This document shows, piece after piece, positions 1 through 8,384 of a stretch of 31,084 nucleotides of DNA; within the stretch, counting starts at the first letter, position 1; every line of letters starts with the position of its first letter. The translations under genes and the position numbers were made by a program. The notes beneath the pieces were generated by a model. The model was not told the origin of the DNA. It made no database searches and worked only from the letters and a program-made list of their open reading frames with translations. Source of the stretch: GCA-002862325 sp036339295. GTDB lineage: Bacteria > Planctomycetota > Phycisphaerae > Phycisphaerales > SM1A02. The stretch is from the NCBI GenBank assembly GCA_036339295.1, contig JAYZBK010000126.1, forward strand, positions 1 through 31,084, written 5' to 3'.

Positions 1-15
1 ATGCGGTCGTCGCGG

Positions 16-786
16 TCAGGCGACGCGGTCGCGGCGACGACGCATGCCGGCGGCACCGCACGCCAGCGCCGCGAGGCCACCGAGGCCCGGCACCGCGTTG
101 TCGCCGCCCTCGGTCTGGCCGGCCACGATCGCCTCGCCCGAGTCCTCGAACGCCCAGCCGTGCACCGTCAGGCTCAGGCCGTCGGTGGAGAGGCTGATGT
201 CCGCCCAGCCGAAGACCGTCTCGCCATCCAGTTCGAACCCGAGCGCCAGGAAGCCTCGCTGGCCCGGCGACATCGCGCCGTTGCTTGAACTGTTGCTGGT
301 CGACCACACGTCGCTCGAGGACCAAGAGCCGTAATAGGTGTAGCTGTACCGCGAGTAGTAGAAGCTTCGGTAGGCGGAGTGAAGGGTGAGGAAACTGGAT
401 CCAGACTGGATCGCAGCGAGGTCGATCAGGTCGCCCGCGTTGAAGAGCCCCTGGTTGATCGCGAAGGCAGAGGCGTTCCAGGTCGTGGACATGCGGGCAA
501 AGGAATAGAGGCTGTAGTAGAAGCCGCTGCCGAAGAAGGAAGACCAGAGAGTCCTCGAGGCCGATGCACTGCGGTAGCCGGCGAGGTACCAGGACACCCC
601 ACCGCCCGAGATCGTTTGGGAGGTGACGTCAAACGTGCTCGTCGATGCCCCGGAGAGGCTGAGGGTGATCTCCGAGCCGAAGTACTGGATGTCCGCGTGC
701 AGCGGGCTGACGGCGACACCGACGGCGCCCGAGCCACAGGCGGCGATGACGGCGTAGCGATCGAGACGAGTGGACGAAACCTTCAC
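16..786 (-). CDS. Secreted PEP-CTERM-like surface protein, 256 aa
   Basis: Probably an exported, envelope-anchored protein of unknown role. The N-terminus (MKVSSTRLDRY, then a hydrophobic stretch of about 16 residues ending SPLHA) reads as a signal peptide cut before DIQYFG. The middle is rich in Ser, Tyr and Phe. The last ~27 residues have the PEP-CTERM layout: VPGLGG, a short hydrophobic Ala-rich stretch, then RRRR. In known PEP-CTERM systems this tail is recognised by an exosortase. The segment before it (GFELDGETVFGWADISLS) resembles repeats common in planctomycete PEP-CTERM proteins, from memory. I chose the GTG at 786 because AAGGAG lies 7 nt upstream and the signal peptide follows directly; an ATG at 840 would add 18 residues ahead of the signal. 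A terminator separates it from the acylase gene upstream, so it likely has its own promoter. No exosortase is in this window. Confidence 0.8.
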   Translation of the reverse strand: MKVSSTRLDRYAVIAACGSGAVGVAVSPLHADIQYFGSEITLSLSGASTSTFDVTSQTISGGGVSWYLAGYRSASASRTLWSSFFGSGFYYSLYSFARMSTTWNASAFAINQGLFNAGDLIDLAAIQSGSSFLTLHSAYRSFYYSRYSYTYYGSWSSSDVWSTSNSSSNGAMSPGQRGFLALGFELDGETVFGWADISLSTDGLSLTVHGWAFEDSGEAIVAGQTEGGDNAVPGLGGLAALACGAAGMRRRRDRVA

Positions 787-793
787 GGATGGT

Positions 794-799
794 CTCCTT
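794..799 (-). promoter_or_regulatory. Ribosome binding site deciding a GTG start
   Basis: AAGGAG on the minus strand, 7 nt before the GTG at 786. It decides the GTG start over the upstream in-frame ATG at 840. Confidence 0.7.
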
Positions 800-902
800 C
801 TCTGGCGAATTGGGGGAATGCAGGCGGTGCCGGCTCCCATATCCCAGCAGCTTCGGTCGACCGAGACAAAGGAATTCCCCGTGATTCGGCGATCCTGGCA
901 TC

Positions 903-950
903 AAAAAGGCGGATGACCCGCCCGGAACCATCGGGCCGGAGGGGTCATCC
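903..950 (-). terminator. Intrinsic terminator after the acylase gene
   Basis: Read on the minus strand, a perfect 9-bp inverted repeat (GGATGACCC at 950-942, GGGTCATCC at 919-911) encloses a GC-rich centre and is followed by GCC and then TTTTT (907-903). It starts 44 nt beyond the acylase stop codon. This is the clearest rho-independent terminator in the window. It isolates the acylase gene from the PEP-CTERM-like gene transcribed in the same direction. Confidence 0.85.
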
Positions 951-993
951 CCTCCCGGTCGAGGACGATGAGCCGCGACCCGTCCCCGCGGGT

Positions 994-3114
994 TCAGCGT
1001 CCGGACTCGAGCACCGTCTCGGTGGTCTCGTGCTCCGCCAGCTGCTCCAGCGTCAGGGGGAACGGCTTCAGCTCGCCCCGGGCGAAGGCCTCGGTGGTCT
1101 TCCGCACGTACGGGAGATCCCGCCGATCGGTCTGCCCGATCGGGGTGACGGTCCAGGACCGCGGCGGATCCGACATCTCGTGAAGGGCGAGGTAGGCCGA
1201 CCCGATGGTGCACTGCATCTTGGACAGGTCGCTGCCCCGCAGGTCGGCGTTCGCGTTCATGAGGGAGATCGCGGGGTACATCCCGGTCGCCACGGAGAAC
1301 GTCCGACCCGCCTTGCGAATGACGTGGGCGAGACCCCAGGGGAGATCGGAACCGAAGGGGAGCAGGTCGCCGATCCGCGCCCGGGCGTCGCGAAGCGTGT
1401 CGAACATGCGGACCGCCTCCTTCTCGTCGAGTGAATCGATCGATCGGGTGAGGAAGTCGACGCTGACCATCGCCTGGTCGGCGTACATGTAGAGCCACAG
1501 GAGGAAGAGGGTCGGAAGCGGCGAACGGACATCCGGCTGGCCGTCCCACGCGAGGATCGCCTCGACGTCCCGCTCGATCCGACCTCGATCGGCGTAGTCC
1601 GAGGCGTACTGCTCCCACGCCACGCCGAGCCGGTCGCGAACCGGTCCGTGGGGGATCATCGTCGCGTCGACGAGGATCTCCCGCGCCCGCTCGGCGTCGA
1701 GCGCCTCCTCCGCCTCGAGCAGCCGACGAAGATGCCAGGCCCGGACGGTGTCCTTCGATCGGTTGCCCTTCACCGACCCCGGCGCGAACGATTCGGGCGT
1801 CGGATCGAGTTCGGTGCCGGTCGTGAAGGACGGGTCGTTGTTGCAGTTCTGCACCCACCCGTTGGCGGGTCGGCGAACCGCGGGAAGTTCCGACCAGGGA
1901 ATCATCTCGTCCCAGACGAGCGAGGGGTCCGAGCCGTCGAGCGGCCTGCGGGCGTTCAGTCCCTCGGGGCGCCGCGGGATGCGACCTCCGTTGACGTAGA
2001 GGACGTCGCCGGACGAATCGGCCGCGACCATGTTGAAGCTCGCGAACTGCATCCTCGCCATCGCGGCCTCGAGCTCGTCGAGGTTCCGGGCCCGCACCAT
2101 GTCGTGGAACTGGACCGGCGGATCGGAGAGTCCGTACGCGGAGATCCAGTACGCGACCGCGAGTCCCTCCTCCGGATCGTGCCGGGTCACCGGTCCGTGG
2201 ACCGACCAGCGGAGCGTCTCGACGAGGTCGTCCCCGTCGGGCACGCGGTATCGAACCTCGCGGCGTTCGAAGTCCCGCCAGCCGTCGTCGAACCGGTACT
2301 GCTCGGGATCGTCGGGATTCAGTTCGAGTCGGTAGACGTCGCCGTGATCGGGGCGATTCGCGGTCCAGGTCCAGCCCACGTGCGGGTTGCGACCGAAGAC
2401 GGGGAGCGGACTTCCGATGAAGCCGGCGCCCGCGAAGTCGATCTCGTCGCTCTTCAGGTGGACCTCGTGCAGGCGGAACTCGTGCTTCCACGGCATGTGC
2501 GGATCGGCGGCGATGAAGGCCGAGCCGCCTTCGGTGCGTTCGGCCGCGACCGCCCAGCCGTTCGATCCGATCGGGTTCCAGTGCTCGTCCGACATGCCGA
2601 AGTCGAGCGTCGCCAGCGACGGCGCGAGGCCGCGACGTTCACCGTTCACGTTGCCGAGGGTCGGCCAGAAGTTCACGAGTCGACCGACCGCGAAGCCCCA
2701 CGACGGCTCGACCGGCTCCGCCCAGTCGGGGACCCGGTCGGGGTGGGCCTCCATGTAGGCGTTGAGGCCGTCGGCGTAGCCCTGCCCGATGTCCCGCACC
2801 GCCTGCGGGTAGGTGTCCCAGGCCTCCTCCATGAACTCGGCGATCCGCATCAGCCGGAAGGTCCGGTCGATGTCGACCGCCGCGGGCCCTTCGATCTCGG
2901 TCCGCCGGCCGGTCGCCGTCCACATGGCGCCGAGCGCCTCTTCCAGTCGGTCCTCGCCGATCGCCCAGCCGTATCCGTAGCCGACGCCATGGTTCGACGC
3001 GGCGTAGACGTGCGGCACGCCCCAGGGGTCCCGGATGATCCGGACCTCCTCGGCGAGGGCTGCGCCCGGAATGAAGGGGACGAGCGCGGCGACGAGGGCG
3101 AGGATCTTCTTCAT
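994..3114 (-). CDS. Penicillin acylase family Ntn-hydrolase, 706 aa
   Basis: A probable secreted amidase of the penicillin acylase / acyl-homoserine lactone acylase family (N-terminal nucleophile hydrolases), which cleave amide-linked acyl groups. Residues 1-21 (MKKILALVAALVPFIPGAALA) form a signal peptide, fitting a periplasmic enzyme. The early motif RDPWGVPHVYA (29-39) and the GYGYGWAIGEDRL region are typical of the alpha chain. The family nucleophile is visible in PIGSNGWAVA: Ser184, which should become the first residue of the beta chain after self-processing. AADPHMPW follows as in the family. Length is close to the usual 700-800 residues. The substrate cannot be told from sequence; quorum signals, beta-lactams and other N-acyl compounds are all possible. 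I chose the ATG at 3114 because the signal peptide begins there, although no strong ribosome site is seen. It is followed by a strong terminator. Confidence 0.9.
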   Translation of the reverse strand: MKKILALVAALVPFIPGAALAEEVRIIRDPWGVPHVYAASNHGVGYGYGWAIGEDRLEEALGAMWTATGRRTEIEGPAAVDIDRTFRLMRIAEFMEEAWDTYPQAVRDIGQGYADGLNAYMEAHPDRVPDWAEPVEPSWGFAVGRLVNFWPTLGNVNGERRGLAPSLATLDFGMSDEHWNPIGSNGWAVAAERTEGGSAFIAADPHMPWKHEFRLHEVHLKSDEIDFAGAGFIGSPLPVFGRNPHVGWTWTANRPDHGDVYRLELNPDDPEQYRFDDGWRDFERREVRYRVPDGDDLVETLRWSVHGPVTRHDPEEGLAVAYWISAYGLSDPPVQFHDMVRARNLDELEAAMARMQFASFNMVAADSSGDVLYVNGGRIPRRPEGLNARRPLDGSDPSLVWDEMIPWSELPAVRRPANGWVQNCNNDPSFTTGTELDPTPESFAPGSVKGNRSKDTVRAWHLRRLLEAEEALDAERAREILVDATMIPHGPVRDRLGVAWEQYASDYADRGRIERDVEAILAWDGQPDVRSPLPTLFLLWLYMYADQAMVSVDFLTRSIDSLDEKEAVRMFDTLRDARARIGDLLPFGSDLPWGLAHVIRKAGRTFSVATGMYPAISLMNANADLRGSDLSKMQCTIGSAYLALHEMSDPPRSWTVTPIGQTDRRDLPYVRKTTEAFARGELKPFPLTLEQLAEHETTETVLESGR

Positions 3115-3176
3115 GCGAGCACCGTATCCCGGGGATTCTCGATTTCCAGAACGAAAACGGATGCTAGCCGAGGAGA

Positions 3177-3674
3177 TCAGCCCGGGGGGTGGGCGAGCAT
3201 CCACTGGAACACGCTCGACGGCGGCTGTTCCTCGACCCCGAGATGGCGAAGCATGTTGAGGCACTGGGCCCGGTGATGCATCGAGTGCGTCGTCACGTGC
3301 ACGACGATGCCGCCGCGACTGAAGCGATACGTGGTGCCCTCGCGGGCCGGCGCCAGGACGTCCCCGTACCCCTCGGATCCGGCGGCACGGAATCGCGCCA
3401 TCGCCTGGTCGTGCATCTCTCGCAAACGATCGACCGACGGTGCGTCGCCCCCGAAGTCGGGCGAGAACTCCGGCTCCCGTCCCTCGAGGACGCTCGTCCA
3501 GCCGATCATCGCCCCGATGTCGTGCATGAGCGTCTTGCGCACCGTGCCGAGCCCCATCTCGAACTCGTGGTCGAGCTGTTCGTCGGTCAGTCCCGCGCAG
3601 GCGTCGAACATCCGGTGGTTGGCCCAGTCCTCGAAGTCGAGCAGGACGGCCGCGGGATCGGTCGGGGTGGTCAC
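3177..3674 (-). CDS. DinB/DUF664-like four-helix protein, 165 aa
   Basis: A small cytoplasmic protein of the DinB-like superfamily, whose members are helical bundles that often bind a metal through three histidines and include thiol-dependent transferases. The start LLDFEDWANHRMFDACAGL is the usual first helix (W-N-x-R/x pattern). A histidine in TLMHDIGAMIGW and the HxxxH in VVHVTTHSMHHRAQ near residue 140 are the likely metal ligands. Length suits a single domain. I chose the GTG at 3674: GGAG lies 7 nt upstream and the helix follows within ten residues. Molecular function is unknown. It sits 62 nt before the acylase gene in the same direction and may be cotranscribed with it. Confidence 0.8.
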   Translation of the reverse strand: MTTPTDPAAVLLDFEDWANHRMFDACAGLTDEQLDHEFEMGLGTVRKTLMHDIGAMIGWTSVLEGREPEFSPDFGGDAPSVDRLREMHDQAMARFRAAGSEGYGDVLAPAREGTTYRFSRGGIVVHVTTHSMHHRAQCLNMLRHLGVEEQPPSSVFQWMLAHPPG

Positions 3675-3765
3675 GAGGAGGCTCCGGAGGGGGACGGGGA
3701 ACGAGGTCTCGTCCAGCGTACTTTCGGTCCTCGAGCGATCGCGGCGCGGGCGTTCCCCGGGTCGG

Positions 3766-3784
3766 GAGGCCGTGGTTCGGCCTC
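3766..3784 (-). terminator. Hairpin downstream of the carboxylate transporter
   Basis: GAGGCCG and CGGCCTC form a perfect 7-bp stem with a 5-nt loop, 22 nt past the transporter stop. No T-tract follows, so it could attenuate or protect the transcript end rather than terminate. A second 8-bp palindrome (GATCGGTT/AACCGATC, 3799-3815) covers the stop codon itself. Confidence 0.35.
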
Positions 3785-3805
3785 GCTCCCTCGTCGCCGA
3801 TCGGT

Positions 3806-5275
3806 TCAACCGATCAGGAGGAACGCGGCGATCGAGATCAGGCCCACGCCGACGAGGTTCAGGATGAAGCCCTCGCGAGCCATCCGCTCGATCGGGATGT
3901 CCTCGGTGCCGACGACCGCCGCGTTCGGGGCGGCCGCGACCGGAAGCATGAACGCACAACTCGCGCTCATCGCCGCCGGCGCCATGAGCACCACCGGATC
4001 GACGTCGAGCGCCATGGCGGTCGATCCGAGGATCGGCATCAGGAGCGCGGTCAGGGCGGTGTTGCTCGTGACCTCGGTGAGGAAGGTGGTCACCAGGCAG
4101 ATCGTGATCACCACGATCGGGATCGGCACGTCGGAGAGCAGGGCGAGTCGTCCGGCCACCACCTCGCTGAGCCCGGTCTCGCGGAAGGCGGTCGCCAGCG
4201 CGATTCCACCCCCGAAGAGGAGAAGGACGCCCCAGGGAATGGTCTTCGCGTGCGGCCAGTCGAGCAGTCGACCGCCATCGCCGTCGGGCAGCGCGAAGAG
4301 CAGCACCACGACGATCGCCGCCACCGTCGCCGATCCCGAGACCGAGGCGTCGATGGCTCCACCCGTCGCGAGCTCGAGGAGACCCGTCCATCCACCCAGG
4401 CGACCGACGTCCTCGCCGAGGGAAGCCGTCATGCCGGTGGGAAGCGTCGGGTACTTCTGGAAGACCCAGAGGAGGGCCGCCAGCGCGAACATCAGGAGCA
4501 CCCGGACCTGGCCCTTCGTCCACGGCTCGCCCTCGGGCAGGTCGAAGGAACCGACGTCGCGAAGACCGCGGGTCAGCCAGAACCAGGTGATCGGGACGAA
4601 GACCACCACGACCGGGACGCCGATCGCCATCCACTCGAGGAAGCCGAAGGGGGTGTCCCGGGACTCGAGCTGGTCGAACGCCCCCATGAAGATGATGTTC
4701 GGTGGCGTGCCGATCGGCGTGCCGATGCCACCGATGTTCGCGGCGTAGGCGATCCCGAGAAGCAGCGGGATCGCGACGCGACGATCGCTGACGCCCGCGA
4801 TCACCGCGAGCGCCACCGGAAGGAGCATGAGGGTGGTCGCGGTGTTCGAGATCCACATCGAGAGCGTGGCGCTCGCGATCATGAAGCCGAGGATCACGGA
4901 TCGCGCAGAGCGACCGCCCAGTCGGCTGACGCCGCGGACGACCGAGACCGCCACCTTGCGGTGCGCCCCCGTGCACTCCATCGCCCGACTGAGCATGAAC
5001 CCGCCCATGAGCAGGAGGATCAGGGTGTCTCCGTAGGCGTGGGCGGTCGATTTGTGGTCGAGGATGCCGAGGGCCGGGAGGAGGGCGAGGGGCAGGAGGC
5101 TCGTCGCCGGGACCGGCACCGGTTCGGTGACCCACCAGACGGCGCACCACGCGGTGATGCCGGCGAGCATCGCCTGGCGAAGTTCCATGCCACCGGCGGC
5201 GAGCAGCACCGCGAGCGAAACCCCGAGGATCGGACCCGCGGGAAGCGCCGCGACCCGGACCATCGACCGGCTCAT
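3806..5275 (-). CDS. SLC13/DASS family carboxylate:sodium symporter, 489 aa
   Basis: A polytopic inner-membrane transporter of the divalent anion:Na+ symporter family, which takes up di- and tricarboxylates or sulfate. It is hydrophobic throughout, with about 11-12 predicted helices. The two family Ser-Asn-Thr motifs are visible: MWISNTATTLMLLPVAL in the first half and TEVTSNTALTALLMPIL in the second, which form the paired substrate/sodium sites in known structures. WWVTEPVPVPATSLLPL near residue 50 is also typical. Length matches the family. Its ATG overlaps the TGA of the upstream esterase gene by 4 nt (ATGA), so the two are probably translated together. The coupling suggests uptake of an acid released by the esterase, which is inference. 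Substrate is not assignable. Confidence 0.92.
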   Translation of the reverse strand: MSRSMVRVAALPAGPILGVSLAVLLAAGGMELRQAMLAGITAWCAVWWVTEPVPVPATSLLPLALLPALGILDHKSTAHAYGDTLILLLMGGFMLSRAMECTGAHRKVAVSVVRGVSRLGGRSARSVILGFMIASATLSMWISNTATTLMLLPVALAVIAGVSDRRVAIPLLLGIAYAANIGGIGTPIGTPPNIIFMGAFDQLESRDTPFGFLEWMAIGVPVVVVFVPITWFWLTRGLRDVGSFDLPEGEPWTKGQVRVLLMFALAALLWVFQKYPTLPTGMTASLGEDVGRLGGWTGLLELATGGAIDASVSGSATVAAIVVVLLFALPDGDGGRLLDWPHAKTIPWGVLLLFGGGIALATAFRETGLSEVVAGRLALLSDVPIPIVVITICLVTTFLTEVTSNTALTALLMPILGSTAMALDVDPVVLMAPAAMSASCAFMLPVAAAPNAAVVGTEDIPIERMAREGFILNLVGVGLISIAAFLLIG

Positions 5276-6390
5276 CGGCGACCGCCCTTCGTCGTCTCGA
5301 GGGCTTCCCGGAGCACGGGCTCGAGCGCATCCGCCTGTCGCTCGAATCCGAGATCGGTCGGATGGGACCCGTCGACCGTGCCTTCGCCGTCGTCACCGAG
5401 GAGGCCGTCTCCATCGACGTAGTGGAGTCCCGTCACCCCGTCGGCGAGAAGCTTCTCGTAGGCCGTCCGGAACGCTCGTCGGTTCTCCGCGTTGCGGGCC
5501 GCCCGCCCGGGCGAGAACCGCGCATCCGCGTACGTTCGATCCTCGACGAGGATGATCGGGGTCTTCGGGTGGGCCTCGCGGATCTGGCGGACCATGGGTT
5601 CGGTGCGAGCCGCGGTCCGCCGACCGTCGAGGTTCGGGAGGCAGTCGAGGACGAAGGCCGACGCATCGATCTCGACGAGGAAGCGGCCGACCTCGGGTTC
5701 GAGGCGACCGTTGCCGCTGAAGCCGAGGTTCACGACGGGCCGATCGAGGCGGCGACCGAGGATCGCCACGTGGTTGGCACCGGGCCGCGACGCACAGGCG
5801 CCGTGGGTGATCGACGTTCCATAGAAGACGACGGGTCGGCCACGGACCGTGGCGGCGGCGATGTCGCTCCCCTGCGCCACGCCGATCTCGATGGAGGCGA
5901 CGCCGTTGTAGAGCGGGAGGTAGAGCATCCACTCCCGATCGATCGGCTCGAGCCCCTTCACCAGGGTTCGTTCGTTCTCGATCCCGGTCGGACGGCCGCA
6001 CGCGGCCCATCGCCAGCCGTCGTTGGTGCGGCCGTAGAGATCCACGCCGCTCACGCCGGTGGCCGGCATGTGCGGCATGGCGAGTTCGGGATCGGTCAGC
6101 GTCCATCGAACGGCGATCGACGGGGAATCGGTCGTGAAGCGGACGGCGATCCCGGCACTGTCGCGCGAGAGGTTCCACACCGCCGGGCGGACCACGCCTT
6201 CGGCCTCGGCGGGAAGGCGGTCCCAGGTCGAGGCACGCTCGGTGAACGGTCGACCTTCGACCGTCAGCATGCCTGCATCGATCCACGTCGTCCCATCGTC
6301 CTGCGCCGCGAGTCTCCCGGAGACGAGCAGGGCGAGGATCGGGACGACGAGACCGAGGGGGGAATGTCCGGTTCGTCGCGACATCGTCAT
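5272..6390 (-). CDS. Secreted SGNH/GDSL hydrolase with GxDLY domain, 372 aa
   Basis: A probable exported carbohydrate or lipid esterase. A signal peptide covers residues 1-29 (ends GRLAAQ). An N-terminal beta-sandwich-like region carries SGVDLYGR (about 114-121), matching the GxDLY domain that precedes one SGNH hydrolase group. The catalytic domain shows block I FYGTSITHG with nucleophile Ser193, block II NLGFSGNG (221-228), block III LDCLPNLD with Asn253, and block V DGSHP with Asp340 and His343. The complete set predicts an active enzyme. ATG at 6390 is used; a second ATG at 6384 is equally possible and ribosome-site evidence is weak for both. The stop overlaps the start of the DASS transporter, implying an operon. 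A divergent porin-like gene begins 53 bp away. Confidence 0.9.
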   Translation of the reverse strand: MTMSRRTGHSPLGLVVPILALLVSGRLAAQDDGTTWIDAGMLTVEGRPFTERASTWDRLPAEAEGVVRPAVWNLSRDSAGIAVRFTTDSPSIAVRWTLTDPELAMPHMPATGVSGVDLYGRTNDGWRWAACGRPTGIENERTLVKGLEPIDREWMLYLPLYNGVASIEIGVAQGSDIAAATVRGRPVVFYGTSITHGACASRPGANHVAILGRRLDRPVVNLGFSGNGRLEPEVGRFLVEIDASAFVLDCLPNLDGRRTAARTEPMVRQIREAHPKTPIILVEDRTYADARFSPGRAARNAENRRAFRTAYEKLLADGVTGLHYVDGDGLLGDDGEGTVDGSHPTDLGFERQADALEPVLREALETTKGGRR

Positions 6391-6443
6391 GGCCGCCGAC
6401 GTTACCCTCGCCGGCCACCGCCGACACCCGGACGCGAACCACC

Positions 6444-7736
6444 ATGACGGCCGAACCGCCACCACCGCCCATCCCGATCGTCGAGACGATGTCGATCGAC
6501 GAGGGGATGGACGCGGGCATGGAAGCGGGGATCGAGCGGGAGATCCGGTCGATCCGGGCCGAGATCGCGGCGATGCGACGGCAGGAGACGACCGCCCACG
6601 TCGACCGGATCCGCCGAAGCGAGATCCAGGCGATGATCGCCACCACCCTCGCCACCACCATCGACGGCACCACCAAGCAGGGGCTCCAGCCCGAACCACC
6701 GTGGCATCGGATCGTCTCCCGCGACGGGAACTTCAGCCTCGACCTCGCGATCTACACCCAGGTGAACTGGATCGCGAATCGCACGTCCGCGGCGCCGACC
6801 GACCACGGGTTCGAGATCGGGACCGTTCGAATCACCTTCGCGGGCTCGATCATCGATCCGTCGCTCACCTACGCCACCCGGCTGACCGTCGGGGACCAGG
6901 GCCTGGGCACCCTCGAATTCGCGACGTTCCAGAAGCAGTACGACAACGGCGTGATGCTCCAGGCCGGGCTGATCGAGCCGCAGTTCTCGCTGGAGCAGGC
7001 GATCGACAACAACCAGCAGCTGGGGGTCGGCCTCTCGTTCACCGCCGGGCAATGGGATCCCTCGGCCCTCCCCGGTCTCTCGATCGGATGGACCTCGGAC
7101 GATTTCCGGGCGTGGGGCACCTACTCGAACGACTGGGGTCGTTCGTACGTGGACGTCCTTCGCAACCAGCGACAGACGGTGATCGGTCGGGCGGAGTGGA
7201 AGCCGTTCGGCGACTGGACGGATCTCTACGACTTCAACGCGTACCCGGAGACGATCGTGCCCGGCATGCTGCTCGGGGTCGGTGGTGCGTTCGGCTGGGG
7301 CGCGACGGACATCGGTGGTCCGAACGAGGCCGACGGCGATGCGACCCGGCTGACCGCGGACGTCAGCCTGCAGTCGCCCGGACTCGGTGGCATGGCCACC
7401 ATCAGCTGGCAGTCCGGAGTGCCGGGCACCGACCTTTCAGGCGGCGGCGAGAGACTGGCGGTGGTCGGACAGGCCGGCTGTTTCCTCGACCCGACGGTCG
7501 AGGTCTACGCCCGGGGCGAATGGGGGACGCCGCTCCTCGACGGCGTCGAGGATCTCCGGGTCTTCACCGTCGGGGCGAGCTGGATGCCGAGATCGAATCG
7601 GATGATCAAGGTCTCGGCCGAGTTCATGCAGGTCCTGGGCGATGCCCGCTACTGGGAGATCGACGGGGACCCCGGCATTCGCCAGGTCGAGACGCCGCAG
7701 TCCATCGTCCGGGCGCAGCTTCAGTTGTCCTTCTGA
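6444..7736 (+). CDS. Porin-like outer-membrane beta-barrel protein, 430 aa, no visible signal peptide
   Basis: Residues ~90-430 alternate polar and hydrophobic residues as in trans-membrane beta strands. They contain stretches typical of the phosphate-selective porin O/P type family (GNFSLDLAIYTQVNW, TVRITFAGSIIDPSLTYATRL, QAGLIEPQFSLEQ) and end in a terminal Phe (QLQLSF), the usual barrel-assembly signal. Residues ~20-50 (GIEREIRSIRAEIAAMRRQ) look like a short coiled coil, common ahead of barrels in planctomycete porins. Oddly, the protein starts MTAEPPPPPIPIVE with no hydrophobic leader, and no upstream in-frame start supplies one. Substrate is unknown. It overlaps the convergent DsbB-like gene by 16 nt. 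Neighbouring esterase and transporter genes make a nutrient-uptake role plausible. Confidence 0.75.
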   Translation: MTAEPPPPPIPIVETMSIDEGMDAGMEAGIEREIRSIRAEIAAMRRQETTAHVDRIRRSEIQAMIATTLATTIDGTTKQGLQPEPPWHRIVSRDGNFSLDLAIYTQVNWIANRTSAAPTDHGFEIGTVRITFAGSIIDPSLTYATRLTVGDQGLGTLEFATFQKQYDNGVMLQAGLIEPQFSLEQAIDNNQQLGVGLSFTAGQWDPSALPGLSIGWTSDDFRAWGTYSNDWGRSYVDVLRNQRQTVIGRAEWKPFGDWTDLYDFNAYPETIVPGMLLGVGGAFGWGATDIGGPNEADGDATRLTADVSLQSPGLGGMATISWQSGVPGTDLSGGGERLAVVGQAGCFLDPTVEVYARGEWGTPLLDGVEDLRVFTVGASWMPRSNRMIKVSAEFMQVLGDARYWEIDGDPGIRQVETPQSIVRAQLQLSF

Positions 7737-8371
7737 GCCCCGTCGGGACCGCGGTCGATCAACCGGTACTCGGTCGGGTTGTCGGGAAGGAAGGCGTTGA
7801 ACCCCGACTCGACCAGCGTCGAGACGACGTTCGCCGCGACGACCACGAGGAACGCGACCTGCGTGGCTCGAACCGTCCACGGCGCGGGTCCCTTCCTCGC
7901 CGACACGCGCAGCGATCCGGACAGGATCATGGTCAGGCCGCTCACCGCGATGACCACGAGGAAGACGACGTCCGCCCAGGTGTAGAGATGCATCCCCATG
8001 ATCGCCGAGCCGTAGCCGGGATCGTCCGGAAGGATGTGGAGGAGGACCTGGCGACTCGAGATGAGCAGGCCGAGGGCGGCTCCGATCACGGACATCCCGT
8101 ATGCCGTCGCGAAGGCGGTCGGTTCCACCGATCGTCCCGCGTACACGCGACCCAGGAGGTACAGCGGGCCCATCGCCGCGAGCATCATCGCCATCCTCTG
8201 GAGCAGGCAGAGCGGGCAGGGGAGCTCGCGTCCGACGAACTGCACGATGAACGCGCCGATCAGCACGCCCAGGATGCCGGCGACCTCGACCTGCATCAGC
8301 ACGACCTGGAGGTCGGCGAGGGGGCCGTCACGTCGGTCGTCGACGACGGGTGGAGAGTCGGGGTCGGTCAT
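7721..8371 (-). CDS. DsbB-like disulfide oxidoreductase membrane protein, 216 aa
   Basis: An inner-membrane protein with four to five hydrophobic helices, resembling DsbB, which passes electrons from periplasmic DsbA to quinone. The hallmark ELPCPLCLLQRMAMML is present, with Cys52 and Cys55 in a CxxC at the end of helix 1 and the following Gln-Arg, the Arg being linked to quinone binding in DsbB. HLYTWADVVF late in the protein is also a recurring family motif, from memory. The second periplasmic Cys pair of E. coli DsbB is missing: these are the only two cysteines. It may therefore act with a different partner or mechanism. Start ATG at 8371 has GGAG 7 nt upstream. A gap of 13 nt separates it from the upstream 51-residue gene, so they are probably cotranscribed. 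Confidence 0.82.
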   Translation of the reverse strand: MTDPDSPPVVDDRRDGPLADLQVVLMQVEVAGILGVLIGAFIVQFVGRELPCPLCLLQRMAMMLAAMGPLYLLGRVYAGRSVEPTAFATAYGMSVIGAALGLLISSRQVLLHILPDDPGYGSAIMGMHLYTWADVVFLVVIAVSGLTMILSGSLRVSARKGPAPWTVRATQVAFLVVVAANVVSTLVESGFNAFLPDNPTEYRLIDRGPDGAQKDN

Positions 8372-8384
8372 GTTCCGCTCCGGA

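Noticed and set aside
854..863. Perfect palindrome CGGTCGACCG upstream of the PEP-CTERM-like gene
   Set aside because: Short palindromes of this composition are expected by chance in this DNA, and no second copy or half-site arrangement supports an operator.
629..2491. Long minus-strand frame inside the acylase gene
   Set aside because: Shadow of the penicillin acylase reading frame; Arg/Pro-rich with no recognisable fold.
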